A DNA stretch of 64,000 nucleotides from an uncultured Deferribacteraceae bacterium (lineage in GTDB: Bacteria > Chrysiogenota > Deferribacteres > Deferribacterales > Mucispirillaceae), in contig CAMQYS010000004.1 in NCBI GenBank assembly GCA_947039395.1, forward strand, positions 1 to 64,000. The letters run 5' to 3'. Shown here piece by piece: positions 11,259 through 21,477 of this stretch. Position numbers and translations under genes: made by a program. The first letter of the stretch is position 1, and every line of letters starts with the position of its first letter. The notes under the pieces are model-generated. The model did not search any database. It was not told the origin of the DNA and saw only the letters and a list, made by a program, of their open reading frames with translations.

Positions 11259-11416
11259 TTAAGAAAACCTCCTAGAACTTAACAACGTGTTAATACATCA
11301 TAAAAATAGTTTTGACAACCAATGCTTATTAGGTTAAGGTATAAAAAATCATATAGCAAGAAAATAGTTTATTAACTAATAAATTAGTTGATAATTACAA
11401 CAATGGAGACTTTATA

Positions 11417-11713
11417 ATGATTACTAAATCTGAGCTTATTGAAACAATCGCACAAAGATATCCTGATATGACAAAAAAACAAGTCGAATATATAATAAAT
11501 GCTATATTTCTAACTATTAGAGACTCTCTAATGGATGGAAACGCTGTAGAAATTCGTGGCTTCGGCTCTTTTAAAATTAGAGAGAAAGATGCTAAATCTG
11601 GAAGAAACCCTAAAACGGGTACTCGTGTACTCGTGCCTGAAAAAAAAGTACCCACTTTTAAACCTGGAAAAGAGATAAAAGAAGCGTTACTTGCAATTGA
11701 AGTAAAAAACTAA
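11417..11713 (+). CDS. HU/IHF-family DNA-binding protein
   Basis: A 98-residue histone-like protein. The family signature is complete: helix-rich N-terminus TKSELIETIAQRYPDMTKKQVE, then the beta-arm start VEIRGFGSFKIREKDA and the DNA-arm segment GRNPKTGTRVLVPEKKVPTFKPG. The arm motif NPKTG and overall spacing look closer to IHF-beta than to HU, but the distinction is not secure. It bends or compacts DNA in the nucleoid. AATGGAGACTTTATA gives the ribosome-binding site. A short hairpin (AAGGTTA/TAACCTT, 11766-11788) lies downstream without a T-run. Confidence 0.92.
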   Translation: MITKSELIETIAQRYPDMTKKQVEYIINAIFLTIRDSLMDGNAVEIRGFGSFKIREKDAKSGRNPKTGTRVLVPEKKVPTFKPGKEIKEALLAIEVKN

Positions 11714-11945
11714 GTTAAATTGTTTTGCTTTAAGTTATAATATCTCATCTATATTTTATCAACTAAAGGTTAATAAAAGAGTAACCTTATCGGTTGTTAT
11801 GTGGTAAAAAGATGAATATCGTATAAAACTACTTAATATTGATATCTAAAATATATTTATTATTTTATGGTAAAATATCAATATCGCAAGCAACTATATA
11901 ACAAAATACCAAAAACTCTTATAAGAACCACTTAGTAACATCAGA

Positions 11946-14009
11946 TTAACCGATACATATATAGCTACTATCTCCACTTAATATAGTCACAATCCTCTCT
12001 TCAATCACACTATCTTCTATACCAACTTCAACATATTTTTTAGCATCTATATTAGCATCTCTTAATATTATAACATCTTCAACTATATTAGCATATTTTA
12101 GCTCTATCCCTCCAGATTGTCTTGTACCAAATAAATCGCCTTGTCCTCTAAGTTTTAGATCTATTTCTGCTAACTTAAATCCATCATTATATTTTATCAT
12201 CGCCTTAATTCTTTCAATACCTATAAATGTAATATCTTTTGATGTAATAAGATAACAGTATGATTGTAGATCTGATCTACCTACTCTACCCCTTAATTGG
12301 TGTAATTGTGATAATCCAAATCTTTCTGCCTGTTCTATAACCATAGCTGTTGCATGTGGTATATCAACACCTACTTCAACAACTGTAGTTGATACAAGTA
12401 CATTTATTACGCCATTTCTAAAATCATCTAGTAGAGAACGCTTTTCATCTGATTTTAATCTACCATGTAGAAGTCCCACTTTTTTATCTTTATAATATTT
12501 TGATATATACTCATAACTTTGTGTGGCTGCCTTTAGATCCATTTTATCACTCTCATCTATCAACGGATATACAAAAAATGCACCCTCTTTTTTATCTAGC
12601 AATATCTTAACCTTATCTAGAACTTTATTAAGTTCGCTATCACGATAATGTTCTGTAATAGGTTGAATTCTACCAGGTGGCATCTCATCAATAATTGATA
12701 TATCAAGATCACTATACAATGTCATTGCTAAAGTTCTAGGAATTGGCGTTGCTGTCATCAATACTATATCTGGTACAGGACTACCTTTTTCAATCAACTT
12801 TTTACGTTGATCAACTCCAAATCTATGTTGTTCATCAACTACTACTAAACCTAACTTATTAAATACGATATCACTTTCTAATAATGCGTGCGTACCGATA
12901 AGTATATCTATCTCATTATTAGCTAATCTCTGCTTAATATCATCTTTAACTTTTTTAGTTTTTGAACCTGTTATAAGCTCAACTTTAATAGTATCATTGC
13001 CGAAAATTCTAATAAAACTATTATAATGTTGTTCAGCTAAAACCTCTGTTGGAGCAATAATAGTAGATTGAAAACCGTTCATCACCGATATAGCTGCTGA
13101 TATAAAAGCTACGATTGTCTTACCTGATCCAACATCTCCTTGAATTAATCTATTCATCTGTCTAGAGTTACGCATATCGTTAAAAATCTCTACAAGTACT
13201 CTGCGTTGTGCAGATGTTAATTTGAACGGCATAATCTCTTTAATTCTATTTAGATACTCCTTTGATATATCAAACGACACACCTTCTAGTTCATGATAAT
13301 TTTTTCTCTTTTTTGCAAGCAGTAAATTGAGATAAAAAAGTTCTTCATATATAAGTCGTTGATATGAAGGATGCTTTCTACTAATTATTAATTTACTGTT
13401 TTCAAAACTTTTTGGAGTATGAATAGATTGTAATGAATTCTGAATTGATGGGAAATTATATCTATCTAATATATAATTAGGTAATGTTTCTTTAACTTCA
13501 ACTAATCCGATAGATAACGCCTCTTTAACTGCTTTACGAATTATAGCTTGATATAATGATACTGGTAAATGATAGATAGCTCTTACAGTATTTAGATCGT
13601 AGTCTGGTATAATCTCTGGGTGAAAAATTGATGATATACCTTTATTTGTTGATATACTACCGTATAAGTTATACTTTTTGCCCACTTTAAATATCGGTAA
13701 CGGATAGCTATATGTATAATTTAGATATAACGCTGCTATAAAATCATTATCTCTTCTAAAAAGAAGTTTTAGAACTTTTTTACCTTTCTTTGAATCAATA
13801 TAAGTGTGGCTTTCATAGATACCAGATAAGACACCGTTATCGGTTTCTAAGTTTTGAGATAACACCTCGTATCTATATGGTAGAAAATATATCATATCAT
13901 AGATATTATATACATTATACTTACTTAAAGATATAGCAGCTTTCTCACCGATCCCTTTAAGAGTTTCAATAGATCTTTTTAATATCTCTTTGTTATTCGA
14001 TGAGAGCAT
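11946..14009 (-). CDS. recG: ATP-dependent DNA helicase RecG
   Basis: Superfamily-2 helicase that remodels stalled forks and Holliday junctions. About 687 residues: N-terminal wedge/OB domain, then the motor with Walker A GDVGSGKT (about residue 290), TAPTEVLAEQH, DEQHRFGVDQR (DExH box), MTATPIPRTLA, then helicase C-terminal motifs STTVVEVGVDIPHA and QLRGRVGRS, and the RecG tail GDLFGTRQSG. The ATG at 14007-14009 is used; an adjacent TTG codon is possible. Its start overlaps the end of cheW by 17 bp, so the two are translationally coupled. Confidence 0.96.
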   Translation of the reverse strand: MLSSNNKEILKRSIETLKGIGEKAAISLSKYNVYNIYDMIYFLPYRYEVLSQNLETDNGVLSGIYESHTYIDSKKGKKVLKLLFRRDNDFIAALYLNYTYSYPLPIFKVGKKYNLYGSISTNKGISSIFHPEIIPDYDLNTVRAIYHLPVSLYQAIIRKAVKEALSIGLVEVKETLPNYILDRYNFPSIQNSLQSIHTPKSFENSKLIISRKHPSYQRLIYEELFYLNLLLAKKRKNYHELEGVSFDISKEYLNRIKEIMPFKLTSAQRRVLVEIFNDMRNSRQMNRLIQGDVGSGKTIVAFISAAISVMNGFQSTIIAPTEVLAEQHYNSFIRIFGNDTIKVELITGSKTKKVKDDIKQRLANNEIDILIGTHALLESDIVFNKLGLVVVDEQHRFGVDQRKKLIEKGSPVPDIVLMTATPIPRTLAMTLYSDLDISIIDEMPPGRIQPITEHYRDSELNKVLDKVKILLDKKEGAFFVYPLIDESDKMDLKAATQSYEYISKYYKDKKVGLLHGRLKSDEKRSLLDDFRNGVINVLVSTTVVEVGVDIPHATAMVIEQAERFGLSQLHQLRGRVGRSDLQSYCYLITSKDITFIGIERIKAMIKYNDGFKLAEIDLKLRGQGDLFGTRQSGGIELKYANIVEDVIILRDANIDAKKYVEVGIEDSVIEERIVTILSGDSSYICIG

Positions 14010-14448
14010 CAATTGCTAAGAACTCACTTTGAGAAAATAAATTCAGTACATCTACTATAACTATCATATCTGCACCCACTCTAGCGATACCTTCAAGATG
14101 ATTTTCATTACTGTTTTTAACACAAGGAGTTGCATCAATATCATTAGTGTTAATACTTAAAACTTCTGAAACAGAATCAACAACAAACCCAATTCTACGA
14201 TTATTTATTGAAGAGATAATAACCCTTGTATCCTCATCATCATTAAGCACTGGCATATTAAGTTTTTTTCGGAGCGATATAATCGGAATTACTTTTTCAC
14301 GAAGATTAACAATGCCTAAAACATAATCAGGAGATCTAGGTATAGGAGTGATATTGATCCTTCTAATAATCTCTTCTATCACCATAATATCTACAGCGAA
14401 ATCGTCATTCGCTAACTTAAATCCAACATATTTCTTTAAATCTGACAT
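13993..14448 (-). CDS. cheW: CheW-type chemotaxis adaptor protein
   Basis: A 151-residue single-domain CheW protein, which links chemoreceptors to the CheA kinase at the inner membrane. Family landmarks are KYVGFKLANDDFAVDIMVIEEI, the conserved ITPIPRSPDYVLGIVNLREKVIPIISLRKKL and the C-terminal half with VDSVSEVLSI and IARVGADMIVIVDVL. No cheA, cheY or receptor gene is nearby; instead it overlaps recG by 17 bp. Together with the flagellar-rod-like gene at 53.9 kb, it suggests a motile organism. Confidence 0.93.
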   Translation of the reverse strand: MSDLKKYVGFKLANDDFAVDIMVIEEIIRRINITPIPRSPDYVLGIVNLREKVIPIISLRKKLNMPVLNDDEDTRVIISSINNRRIGFVVDSVSEVLSINTNDIDATPCVKNSNENHLEGIARVGADMIVIVDVLNLFSQSEFLAIDALIE

Positions 14449-14913
14449 ATATACTCCAAAATATTTAATAGCATCTTATAATATGATACTTTTAAATTTA
14501 GATATAGTGATAAAAATCTACTATTAAAATATAGTATAAAAATATATAATTGACAATAGAAATGATATTTATATCCATTATATATAAATAATTTTTAACA
14601 AATAGAAACATGAACAATGATACTTATTCATGTAATAACTATCTTATCAAAACTTACTAATTGTAATATCGGCTACTTTAGAGAAAATATCTCTTTGATT
14701 TTTAAGATTAATTTATTTTATAATTTATACTCTTTATTGCGATGATTTAATCAAGATCTATCTACATAATGCAAACAAACAATATGTTAAACCACCATAC
14801 TTATTAAATAGATAATTGCAAAAAAGATTACTAATTTTGATAAAATGGATTATAATAAGGTTGGTAATATTGATGTTATATTGATTTTGATATAAATTTA
14901 AAGGAGTTTTATT
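14449..14913. other. Intergenic region without a recognisable gene
   Basis: A 465-bp very AT-rich spacer between divergent cheW and the carbonic-anhydrase-like gene. I see no open frame with family features on either strand. It holds a perfect TTGACA near 14552 without a well-spaced -10 box and an ACATGAA/TTCATGT inverted repeat near 14610. Promoters for both flanking genes must lie here, but I cannot place them with confidence. Confidence 0.5.
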
Positions 14914-15441
14914 ATGATGACTATTATAGAAAGATTAAATAGAGGCGTTAAAAAAGGTAAAGATGTATATATAGCACCATCTGCTACAGTGTTCGGATAT
15001 TGCGATCTTGGAGATGATTCATCAATCTGGCACGGAGCTGTACTGCGTGGAGATGTTGAACAGATATCTGTTGGAGATAGAACTAATGTTCAAGATGGAT
15101 CTGTTCTACACGTTACTACCGACAAATGGAAATGTATAGTTGGCAATGACACCTCAATAGGACATGCAGTTGTTCTACACGGCTGTACTATCGGAAACAA
15201 TGTGCTTGTCGGTATCGGTGCAATTATATTAGATGGAGCTGTTGTTGGTGATGATTGTATAATAGCTGCAGGAGCTCTTATACCTCCAAATAAAATAATC
15301 CCACCTAGAAGTATGGTTATGGGTTCGCCTTATAAAATTGTTAGAGAGTTAAATGATGATGATGTAGCGAACATTAGATCGTTCTCTGAAAGATATGTTA
15401 ATTATAAAAATATCTATCTAAACTATCCTGAAAAATTATAA
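14914..15441 (+). CDS. Gamma-carbonic-anhydrase-like hexapeptide-repeat protein
   Basis: A 175-residue left-handed beta-helix protein of the YrdA/CaiE/gamma-CA family. It has hexapeptide repeats through DDSSIWHGAVLRGDVEQISVGDRTNVQDGSVLHVT and the metal-ligand histidines in the VLHVT and GHAVVLHGC segments, then VGIGAIILDGAVVGDDCIIAAGA and the C-terminal family motif MGSPYKIVREL. It probably forms a trimer with metal at the subunit interfaces; carbonic anhydrase activity is plausible but not shown for many members. The ATG follows AAAGGAG at good spacing. A rho-independent terminator follows at 15483. Confidence 0.88.
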   Translation: MMTIIERLNRGVKKGKDVYIAPSATVFGYCDLGDDSSIWHGAVLRGDVEQISVGDRTNVQDGSVLHVTTDKWKCIVGNDTSIGHAVVLHGCTIGNNVLVGIGAIILDGAVVGDDCIIAAGALIPPNKIIPPRSMVMGSPYKIVRELNDDDVANIRSFSERYVNYKNIYLNYPEKL

Positions 15442-15482
15442 GAAACATACATTTTGAAATAAAATAGATTTTAGATTAAATT

Positions 15483-15510
15483 ATACCTACCGTTTGGTGG
15501 GTATTTTTTT
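15483..15510 (+). terminator. Rho-independent terminator after the carbonic-anhydrase-like gene
   Basis: Stem ATACCTACC / GGTGGGTAT (9 bp, one G-T wobble) with a GTTT loop, directly followed by seven T residues. Confidence 0.85.
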
Positions 15511-15559
15511 ATTGTTATATTTTGAAATTCTCTTATAATAAGCTTAAGAGGATAATTTT

Positions 15560-15871
15560 ATGGTAACATTTTTATTACTACTACTTATAGGTGTATCTGC
15601 TGGGATTATTGATATTCTTCCTATGATTAAAATGAAACTTGATCGTCACTCAATAGCTTCAGCGTTTATGTTTCATCTAATTGCACCAACAATTCTTTAT
15701 CATATACAGATTAATGTTTCTGTTTGGTTAAAAGGTGGAATTGTTTATCTTTTACTAGCGATACCTCTTATAATTTTTGTAAATAAGAAAGATAAAAAAG
15801 GGTCAATAATTATGATTATCTCATCAATAATTATAGGAACAGTAGTTGCTTTAATTGAAAGTACAATTTAA
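15560..15871 (+). CDS. Small membrane protein of unknown function
   Basis: A 103-residue hydrophobic protein with three to four predicted membrane segments (about residues 3-20, 33-50, 55-74 and 82-99) and a short basic loop KMKLDRH and KKDKKG between them, suggesting positive-inside orientation. AAGAGGA lies seven or so bases before the ATG, which supports expression. It stands alone between a terminator and the convergent mutS2. I do not recognise a family. Confidence 0.65.
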   Translation: MVTFLLLLLIGVSAGIIDILPMIKMKLDRHSIASAFMFHLIAPTILYHIQINVSVWLKGGIVYLLLAIPLIIFVNKKDKKGSIIMIISSIIIGTVVALIESTI

Positions 15872-16004
15872 TTTACCATAATAACTTAATATAAAAAAAT
15901 CTAATAACAGTACAACTACTATTATAATAATTTAACTTAGAGTAACTCTATTTACAAACTAGATAATCATTGGTTTAATAACTTACATTATAGAAAAAAT
16001 ACCT

Positions 16005-18293
16005 CTATAAAGTTACTATAGTTATCGCTTGTCCACCCTCTTGGTTTTCAGCTAGTCGATAAGATTTAATCGTTGATGATTTGCGTAGATATTCATGAAC
16101 CGCTTTACGTAGCTGTCCTGTACCTCTACCATGTACAACGTTTACTGTATCAAAATTGCTATCTATCGCTTTATCAAGATACGCTTCAAGTAGATCTAAC
16201 GCCTCTTCAACTCGTTTACCTACTAAAACTATCTCACCTTTAATATGGTTAGTAACAGCGTTATCTTTGATCTTTATAGCTTTCTTTACAGGTTGTTTTT
16301 TATCTATCTTTTTACCGATTAAATCATTCATTTTTAGATTTAACTTAAATCCGTTTATATCAACTTGAACCATATCTTTACGAATAGAGAGAACCGTTGC
16401 TTTCGCATTATATGTATCTAAATAAATTAGATCACCTACTTCAATATCTTTAACTTTATCGAACGATTCTTTAACTTTAGAGAGTCTACTTTCAACTTGC
16501 TTAATACTACTTTCAACACTTATCTGATCTATCTTCTCTTTTTTTTCTTTTATCATACGTCTACTTTGTTGAAGAAGTTGATACGTTTCAGATAGTAATT
16601 CAAACTCTTTTTTACCTAACTTTTTATTTATTATCTCATCTGTTTCTGTAAGTTTTCTCTCTCTTTCATTAAGTTCACGATCCCACTCTTCTAATGTGAT
16701 TTTTAAGTGAGTGTTCTCTGCTTTCATTCTATTGATCTCATCAACTGAAACTTCAAGAGATGATTTATATTGGTTAACCTCTTCTAACGCTAAATCTATA
16801 ACTTGTTCATTAAATCCTAATCTCTTAGCGATTAATATCGGATCTGATCTGCCAATGATATCTTTTAATAATCTATATCGTGGTTCAAAAGTTTCATAAT
16901 CAAAATCAACAGAGTAGAACATCGAGATACTATTATTTAATGCAAAATTTTTAATTTCAGTAAAGTGAGTTGTAACAACGATATCAGAGTTTTTATTCAA
17001 TAGATATTTCAAGATTGCAATAGCTAAGGCTGCACCCTCTCTTGCATCTGTTCCTGTGCCTAACTCATCAAAAAGTAGCAACGATCTATCAACACTTTTC
17101 TCCATAATAGATTTTATATTAAGCATATGAGATGAAAATGTAGAGAGATCCATAACGATAGATTGTTTATCACCGATATCTGCTAAGATATTACGGTAGA
17201 TTACATATTTAGCGTAATCAGCAAATATAGGTAATCCGCAATAAGTTAAAATTAAATTAAGACCTATAGATTTTAATGCAGCCGTTTTACCACCAGTATT
17301 CGGCCCTGTGATTACCGCTAACTGTTTATCTTTATCGAATGTGAAATCTATACCTATTGATCTACTATCCTGTTTCAATAATATTAATGGGTGATGTAAA
17401 TTTTTGAAATTTAATCCATCTGAATGTTCTGCAAATGTGATTACTTTATCTTTATAAAATCTTCCTATCTCTAAATATAAAGCAAGTTTTGTATACTGCT
17501 CTGTTAAAAGATTTATATCTGTAATTGACGCTTTAAATTGAGAAATTATATTATAGATAATTTTAGCGATCTCTTCTGACTCTTTTATTGTAAGCTCTTG
17601 GATCGCATTATTAAATGGGATCGCTGTTGATGGCTCAATATATAATGTCTGTCCTGATGTTGATTTATCTTGAATTATACCAACTATATATTGATGATAA
17701 TTAGATTTACAACTTAATGTATATCTACCATTATGAACAGTTATCGTATCCTCATTTATAAACTTAGATGCGTTACTTGAATTTATAATCTGTTTAAGTT
17801 TTTTCTGTAATGAGTCCCTGTAAATCTTGATATCTTTTCTTATCTCATAAAGCTCTGTAGTTGCATTATCCTTGATCTGTCCTGTATCGTCTATAGCTGT
17901 TTTGATGGTTAACGATATATCATCTAATGTATTGATAGATTGTACTAAATCTTTTAAATACACAATCCTTTTTGTAGATAACAACTTAGATTTCATAATA
18001 GCTATATCATTCAAAAAGTTTGCAAAAATAATGAGATCTTTAGGATCGTATGAGACCTCTTTATTGATTAATCTATCAATTGCATGATAAGTATCTTCAT
18101 CTTTATTAAGCACTACCTCATCTGATACAAGGTTGATAATTTCGCTATACTTATTTTGTTCTAAAAGTATATCATCAACATTATTATAAGGAGATAGTTT
18201 ATCTATATCTAACTTAGCGTAGTATGATATAAACGACTCTTTAAGAATATCTAAAAAATTGTAAAACTCTAAAGTTTGATAATCGTAACTCAT
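16005..18293 (-). CDS. mutS2: Endonuclease MutS2
   Basis: MutS2-type ATPase/nuclease, 762 residues, acting on recombination intermediates or collided ribosomes depending on the species. It lacks the mismatch-recognition domain. Present are the Walker A GPNTGGKTAALKSIG (about residue 330), STFSSHM, the Walker B LLLFDELGTGTDAREGAALA, a long coiled-coil middle, a KOW-like beta segment (VGDLIYLDTYNAKATVLSI) and the C-terminal Smr nuclease domain with VVHGRGTGQLRKAVHEYL. It is monocistronic here. Confidence 0.95.
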   Translation of the reverse strand: MSYDYQTLEFYNFLDILKESFISYYAKLDIDKLSPYNNVDDILLEQNKYSEIINLVSDEVVLNKDEDTYHAIDRLINKEVSYDPKDLIIFANFLNDIAIMKSKLLSTKRIVYLKDLVQSINTLDDISLTIKTAIDDTGQIKDNATTELYEIRKDIKIYRDSLQKKLKQIINSSNASKFINEDTITVHNGRYTLSCKSNYHQYIVGIIQDKSTSGQTLYIEPSTAIPFNNAIQELTIKESEEIAKIIYNIISQFKASITDINLLTEQYTKLALYLEIGRFYKDKVITFAEHSDGLNFKNLHHPLILLKQDSRSIGIDFTFDKDKQLAVITGPNTGGKTAALKSIGLNLILTYCGLPIFADYAKYVIYRNILADIGDKQSIVMDLSTFSSHMLNIKSIMEKSVDRSLLLFDELGTGTDAREGAALAIAILKYLLNKNSDIVVTTHFTEIKNFALNNSISMFYSVDFDYETFEPRYRLLKDIIGRSDPILIAKRLGFNEQVIDLALEEVNQYKSSLEVSVDEINRMKAENTHLKITLEEWDRELNERERKLTETDEIINKKLGKKEFELLSETYQLLQQSRRMIKEKKEKIDQISVESSIKQVESRLSKVKESFDKVKDIEVGDLIYLDTYNAKATVLSIRKDMVQVDINGFKLNLKMNDLIGKKIDKKQPVKKAIKIKDNAVTNHIKGEIVLVGKRVEEALDLLEAYLDKAIDSNFDTVNVVHGRGTGQLRKAVHEYLRKSSTIKSYRLAENQEGGQAITIVTL

Positions 18294-18494
18294 AATAATT
18301 TATCACATATTAGATGTGATTAATCAAGTATAAAAAAATCAACTAATAATCATCGTAAAAACTCACAGTAATTATTATACTTTATCATCCTGTCTGATAT
18401 CGTAATATGCGATATAATTGTTGACTTTTATGCAATATAATATAAATTATGAGAGTTATTATAAAATATGAATTTAGTTCGGGGGAATATTATT

Positions 18495-19229
18495 ATGTCT
18501 AGTCCTGTATTTAGTGAAAAAACTTTTTCCACAACTTATCAAACAGAAAGTTCTGATGTGATGACTGTAAACGGTACGATTTCAAGAGCGTTAGTTTTAA
18601 CATCTATATTAGTTGGATTTGCATTATATGGAGCTCATCTTTTTGCTAATGCAACAGATATGGGATTGATGATGAACATCGTTAAAGGTACTGCTATCGC
18701 TGCACTTATTATCGCAGTTGTAATGGTGTTTAAAAAAGAGTACGCAATGCCTTTATCTATAGTATATGCGATGCTTGAAGGTGTATGTTTAGGTATTATA
18801 TCTATGTTGTTTGAATCTATGTATAATGGAATTGTTTTTCAAGCGTTAGGTTTAACAATAATGGTTCTCTTTCTAATGTTGTTTCTATATAGATTTAGAA
18901 TTATCAGAGTAACAGAGAAATTTAGAAGTGTTATAATCGTTGCAACTTCAGCTATATTTGCGATGTACTTATTATCATTTGTACTTGGTTTTTTCGGTAT
19001 CAGCTTACCGTTCTTAACTGGAGCATCTCCACTTGCAATAGGTATCAATGTTGTTGTTGTTGTTATCGCATCATTAAATTTATTACTTGATTTTGATTAT
19101 ATTGAGAAAGGTGCAGAAAATAATCTACCTAAATATTTCGAATGGTATTCAGCTTTTGGATTATTAGTTACATTAATTTGGTTATATCTTGAGTTATTAA
19201 GGTTGTTAGCAAAATTGAATAAAAGATAA
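18495..19229 (+). CDS. Bax inhibitor-1/YccA family membrane protein
   Basis: Integral membrane protein of the BI-1-like family, with seven hydrophobic segments spread over about 244 residues and the family-typical last segment with LLDFDYIEKGAENNLPKYFEWYSAFGLLVTLIWLYLELLRLLA. The open frame reaches back to 18468, but the ATG at 18495 (MSSPVFSEK) follows the strong site GGGGGAA and is chosen. Members may act as pH-sensitive calcium leak channels; the bacterial role is unsettled. The TPR gene follows 27 bp downstream on the same strand. Confidence 0.88.
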   Translation: MSSPVFSEKTFSTTYQTESSDVMTVNGTISRALVLTSILVGFALYGAHLFANATDMGLMMNIVKGTAIAALIIAVVMVFKKEYAMPLSIVYAMLEGVCLGIISMLFESMYNGIVFQALGLTIMVLFLMLFLYRFRIIRVTEKFRSVIIVATSAIFAMYLLSFVLGFFGISLPFLTGASPLAIGINVVVVVIASLNLLLDFDYIEKGAENNLPKYFEWYSAFGLLVTLIWLYLELLRLLAKLNKR

Positions 19230-19256
19230 CTATATAAAGTATTTTAAAGGATTGAT

Positions 19257-20147
19257 ATGTTAAAATTAGCTTCACGATATGTAATTGTTATCTTAGTAGT
19301 TTCATCAATACTCGCATCTACATACGGTTGTTTCAGTGCAGAAAGTTATTATAATAAAGGCTTAGTTGCCTATAAAAATGGTGATTTAGATAAAGCTATT
19401 AATAGTTTTAATAAAGCTATAGAGAAAGACCCTATATATGTTACAGCTTATTTAGAAAGAGGAAATGCATTAGCTGATAAAGGTGAAATTGAAAATGCCT
19501 TTTTAGATATTAATAAAGCAATAGAATTATCACCTACCTATCCTAATGCATACTACAATAAAGCAGTTCTATATCATCGTGAAGGTGATTTAGCTAAAGC
19601 AAAAGAAGTGTATGAACAAGTCATAGAAATCAATCATGAGTTTGCTATGGCTTACTACGGGATAGGAAATATATATAATGATGAAGGTAATAAAACTGTA
19701 GCATTAGATTACTACAATCAATCTATAGAGAAAGACCCTGCAATTGTAAACACTTATAATCATAGAGGTTTAATATTTTTTGAACAAGCAAACTATAATA
19801 AAGCTATTGAAGATTTTAGTGATGCAGTAAAACTTGAACCACATTACTTGGTTGCATACTACAATAGAGGATTAGCATATTTAGAATTAAAAGATTACGA
19901 TACAGCTATTAAGGATTTCACAACTATCATCGGTTTTGATCCTCAATATGTACGTGCATATTATAGTAGAGCTACAATATATGAGTTAAAAGGTGATATA
20001 GATAAAGCTACAAGTGATTATATGAGTTGTTTAGATTTTGTCCCAAACGATCAATATATAATTGATAAATTAATTGCACTATCTGATAACGGAAGCGTAA
20101 TTGCAGAGAAATATTTGATTGATACAGGATTAGTGAAAAAGAAATAA
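19257..20147 (+). CDS. Exported TPR-repeat protein
   Basis: A 296-residue protein made of about seven tetratricopeptide repeats after an N-terminal signal sequence. The hydrophobic stretch (residues 8-22) ends at a possible but imperfect lipobox, STYGC, with C25 as candidate lipid-modified cysteine. Repeats have typical TPR residues such as YYNKGLVAYKNGDLDKAIN, YLERGNALADKGEIENA and YYNRGLAYLELKDYDTAIKD. It is probably a periplasmic or outer-membrane-facing scaffold. It is likely cotranscribed with the BI-1-like gene and is followed by a strong terminator. Confidence 0.85.
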   Translation: MLKLASRYVIVILVVSSILASTYGCFSAESYYNKGLVAYKNGDLDKAINSFNKAIEKDPIYVTAYLERGNALADKGEIENAFLDINKAIELSPTYPNAYYNKAVLYHREGDLAKAKEVYEQVIEINHEFAMAYYGIGNIYNDEGNKTVALDYYNQSIEKDPAIVNTYNHRGLIFFEQANYNKAIEDFSDAVKLEPHYLVAYYNRGLAYLELKDYDTAIKDFTTIIGFDPQYVRAYYSRATIYELKGDIDKATSDYMSCLDFVPNDQYIIDKLIALSDNGSVIAEKYLIDTGLVKKK

Positions 20148-20200
20148 TAAATTTTATTTTGAAAATATTTTCATATTGTTTTAATGATGTTTTAGAGAGA

Positions 20201-20227
20201 TAGACTGTTAATAGCAGTCTATTTTTT
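20201..20227 (+). terminator. Rho-independent terminator after the TPR gene
   Basis: Perfect 7-bp stem TAGACTG / CAGTCTA with a 7-base loop, followed by six T residues. Confidence 0.85.
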
Positions 20228-20405
20228 ATAAGATTGTAATAGATATTGTTTTAATACTTCATATCTATATCAGTTGAATAATGATTGACGATATATAACC
20301 ATACACTATACTATTTACTTTTACTATCAATCATATAGCTTATCTTATTTAATCTATATAAAACAAACTCTATTACGTTTGATTAATAAGTTGAAGTTAT
20401 TAAAA

Positions 20406-20933
20406 CTATAATCCTATATCAGAACTATCAAACGGTAAAAACCTATCTATACCAGAGATTTCATTTAACTTCTTATATATAATACTAGGGATAGGCAGAA
20501 TATAAGGCACTAATTTAGATTCTGCAATACTATTATTAATAGCCGACTCTTTAGGGATAAATAACATAACTATCCATAAAAATATAGATGCGATTACCGC
20601 TCCTTTCACTCCACCAAAAATCAATCCACCTAACCTATTTAATCCACCTAAATGTATCATTGTAATAAACCTATGCAATATCTTACCCATTAAAAAGACT
20701 ATGACATAAATAAGTAAAAAACCTAACACATAAGTAATTACTGACGATATTTTATCATCAGTAACACCCATATTAACAACAATATTATGTATTGGAGTAT
20801 AAACCATATATGAAAATATTAATGCTAATGCGATACCTAACATACCAACAACACCTATTATTAATCCAGCAAATAACCCTCTAATTGCAAAGAAAACTAT
20901 TATAGATAGGATTACTATATCAGTTATGTCCAC
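20406..20933 (-). CDS. CvpA family membrane protein
   Basis: A 175-residue protein with four hydrophobic segments, beginning with the family-typical MDITDIVILSIIVFFAIRGL and containing GGLNRLGGLIFGGVKGAVIASIFLW. The start is GTG at 20931-20933, six bases after GGAGAT, and overlaps the last codons of the upstream yqeY gene by 14 bp. CvpA proteins influence colicin V production, envelope integrity and biofilm in other species; the molecular role is not known. Confidence 0.88.
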   Translation of the reverse strand: MDITDIVILSIIVFFAIRGLFAGLIIGVVGMLGIALALIFSYMVYTPIHNIVVNMGVTDDKISSVITYVLGFLLIYVIVFLMGKILHRFITMIHLGGLNRLGGLIFGGVKGAVIASIFLWIVMLFIPKESAINNSIAESKLVPYILPIPSIIYKKLNEISGIDRFLPFDSSDIGL

Positions 20934-21372
20934 CTGCTATCTCCTTAACTACATCTGATACTAATTTACCATCTGCTTTTCCAGCAACCTTACTTAAAAC
21001 ATTCTTCATAACTATACCAAAATTTGATTTCTCTCCATCTGATAGATCGTTATATACACCTTTAACAATAGCTACTACTTCATCTTTTGATAGCTGTGCT
21101 GGTAGATATTTTATAATTGAATCTATCTCTTTCTGTTCTTTTTCTACAAGATCATTTCTACCAGCTTTTGCAAATTGATCTATAGAGTCTTTACGTTTCT
21201 TTATTGATGAGGCGATGATTTTTAAAACTTGTTCATCATCTAACTCTTTCATTAAAGCTATTTCTTGATTTTTTATATCTGCTTTTAGCATTCTAATAGC
21301 GTCTAAGGTAATACTATCCTTAGCTCTCATCGCTGTTTTCATATCTTCGTTCATTATATTCTTTAAACTCAT
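20920..21372 (-). CDS. YqeY/GatB-like domain protein
   Basis: A 150-residue, helix-rich protein of the GatB/YqeY family, which shares the tRNA-interacting tail domain of amidotransferase subunit GatB. Visible features are MKTAMRAKDSITLDAIRMLKADIKN, QFAKAGRNDLVEKEQKEI and the C-terminal GIVMKNVLSKVAGKADGKLVSDVVKE. It overlaps the GTG start of the CvpA-family gene. Upstream of the ATG is GGGAGAA. Precise function is unknown; by family it may act in tRNA-linked amidotransfer or quality control. Confidence 0.9.
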   Translation of the reverse strand: MSLKNIMNEDMKTAMRAKDSITLDAIRMLKADIKNQEIALMKELDDEQVLKIIASSIKKRKDSIDQFAKAGRNDLVEKEQKEIDSIIKYLPAQLSKDEVVAIVKGVYNDLSDGEKSNFGIVMKNVLSKVAGKADGKLVSDVVKEIAGGHN

Positions 21373-21477
21373 TCTAAAATTCTCCCTACGTCACTAAATT
21401 AATCTTAGTTATATATTATAATCGACATAAATTAAAAAAAACTTACTTATAAAAAAATAAATAGTTGCTATATAAAT

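Noticed and set aside
11312-11345. TTGACA plus TATAAA as promoter for the HU/IHF gene
   Set aside because: The two boxes are 22 bases apart, too far for sigma-70; a real promoter is expected in this spacer but cannot be placed.
11395-11655. Minus-strand open frame opposite the HU/IHF gene
   Set aside because: Antisense shadow of a clear DNA-binding protein gene, without family features.
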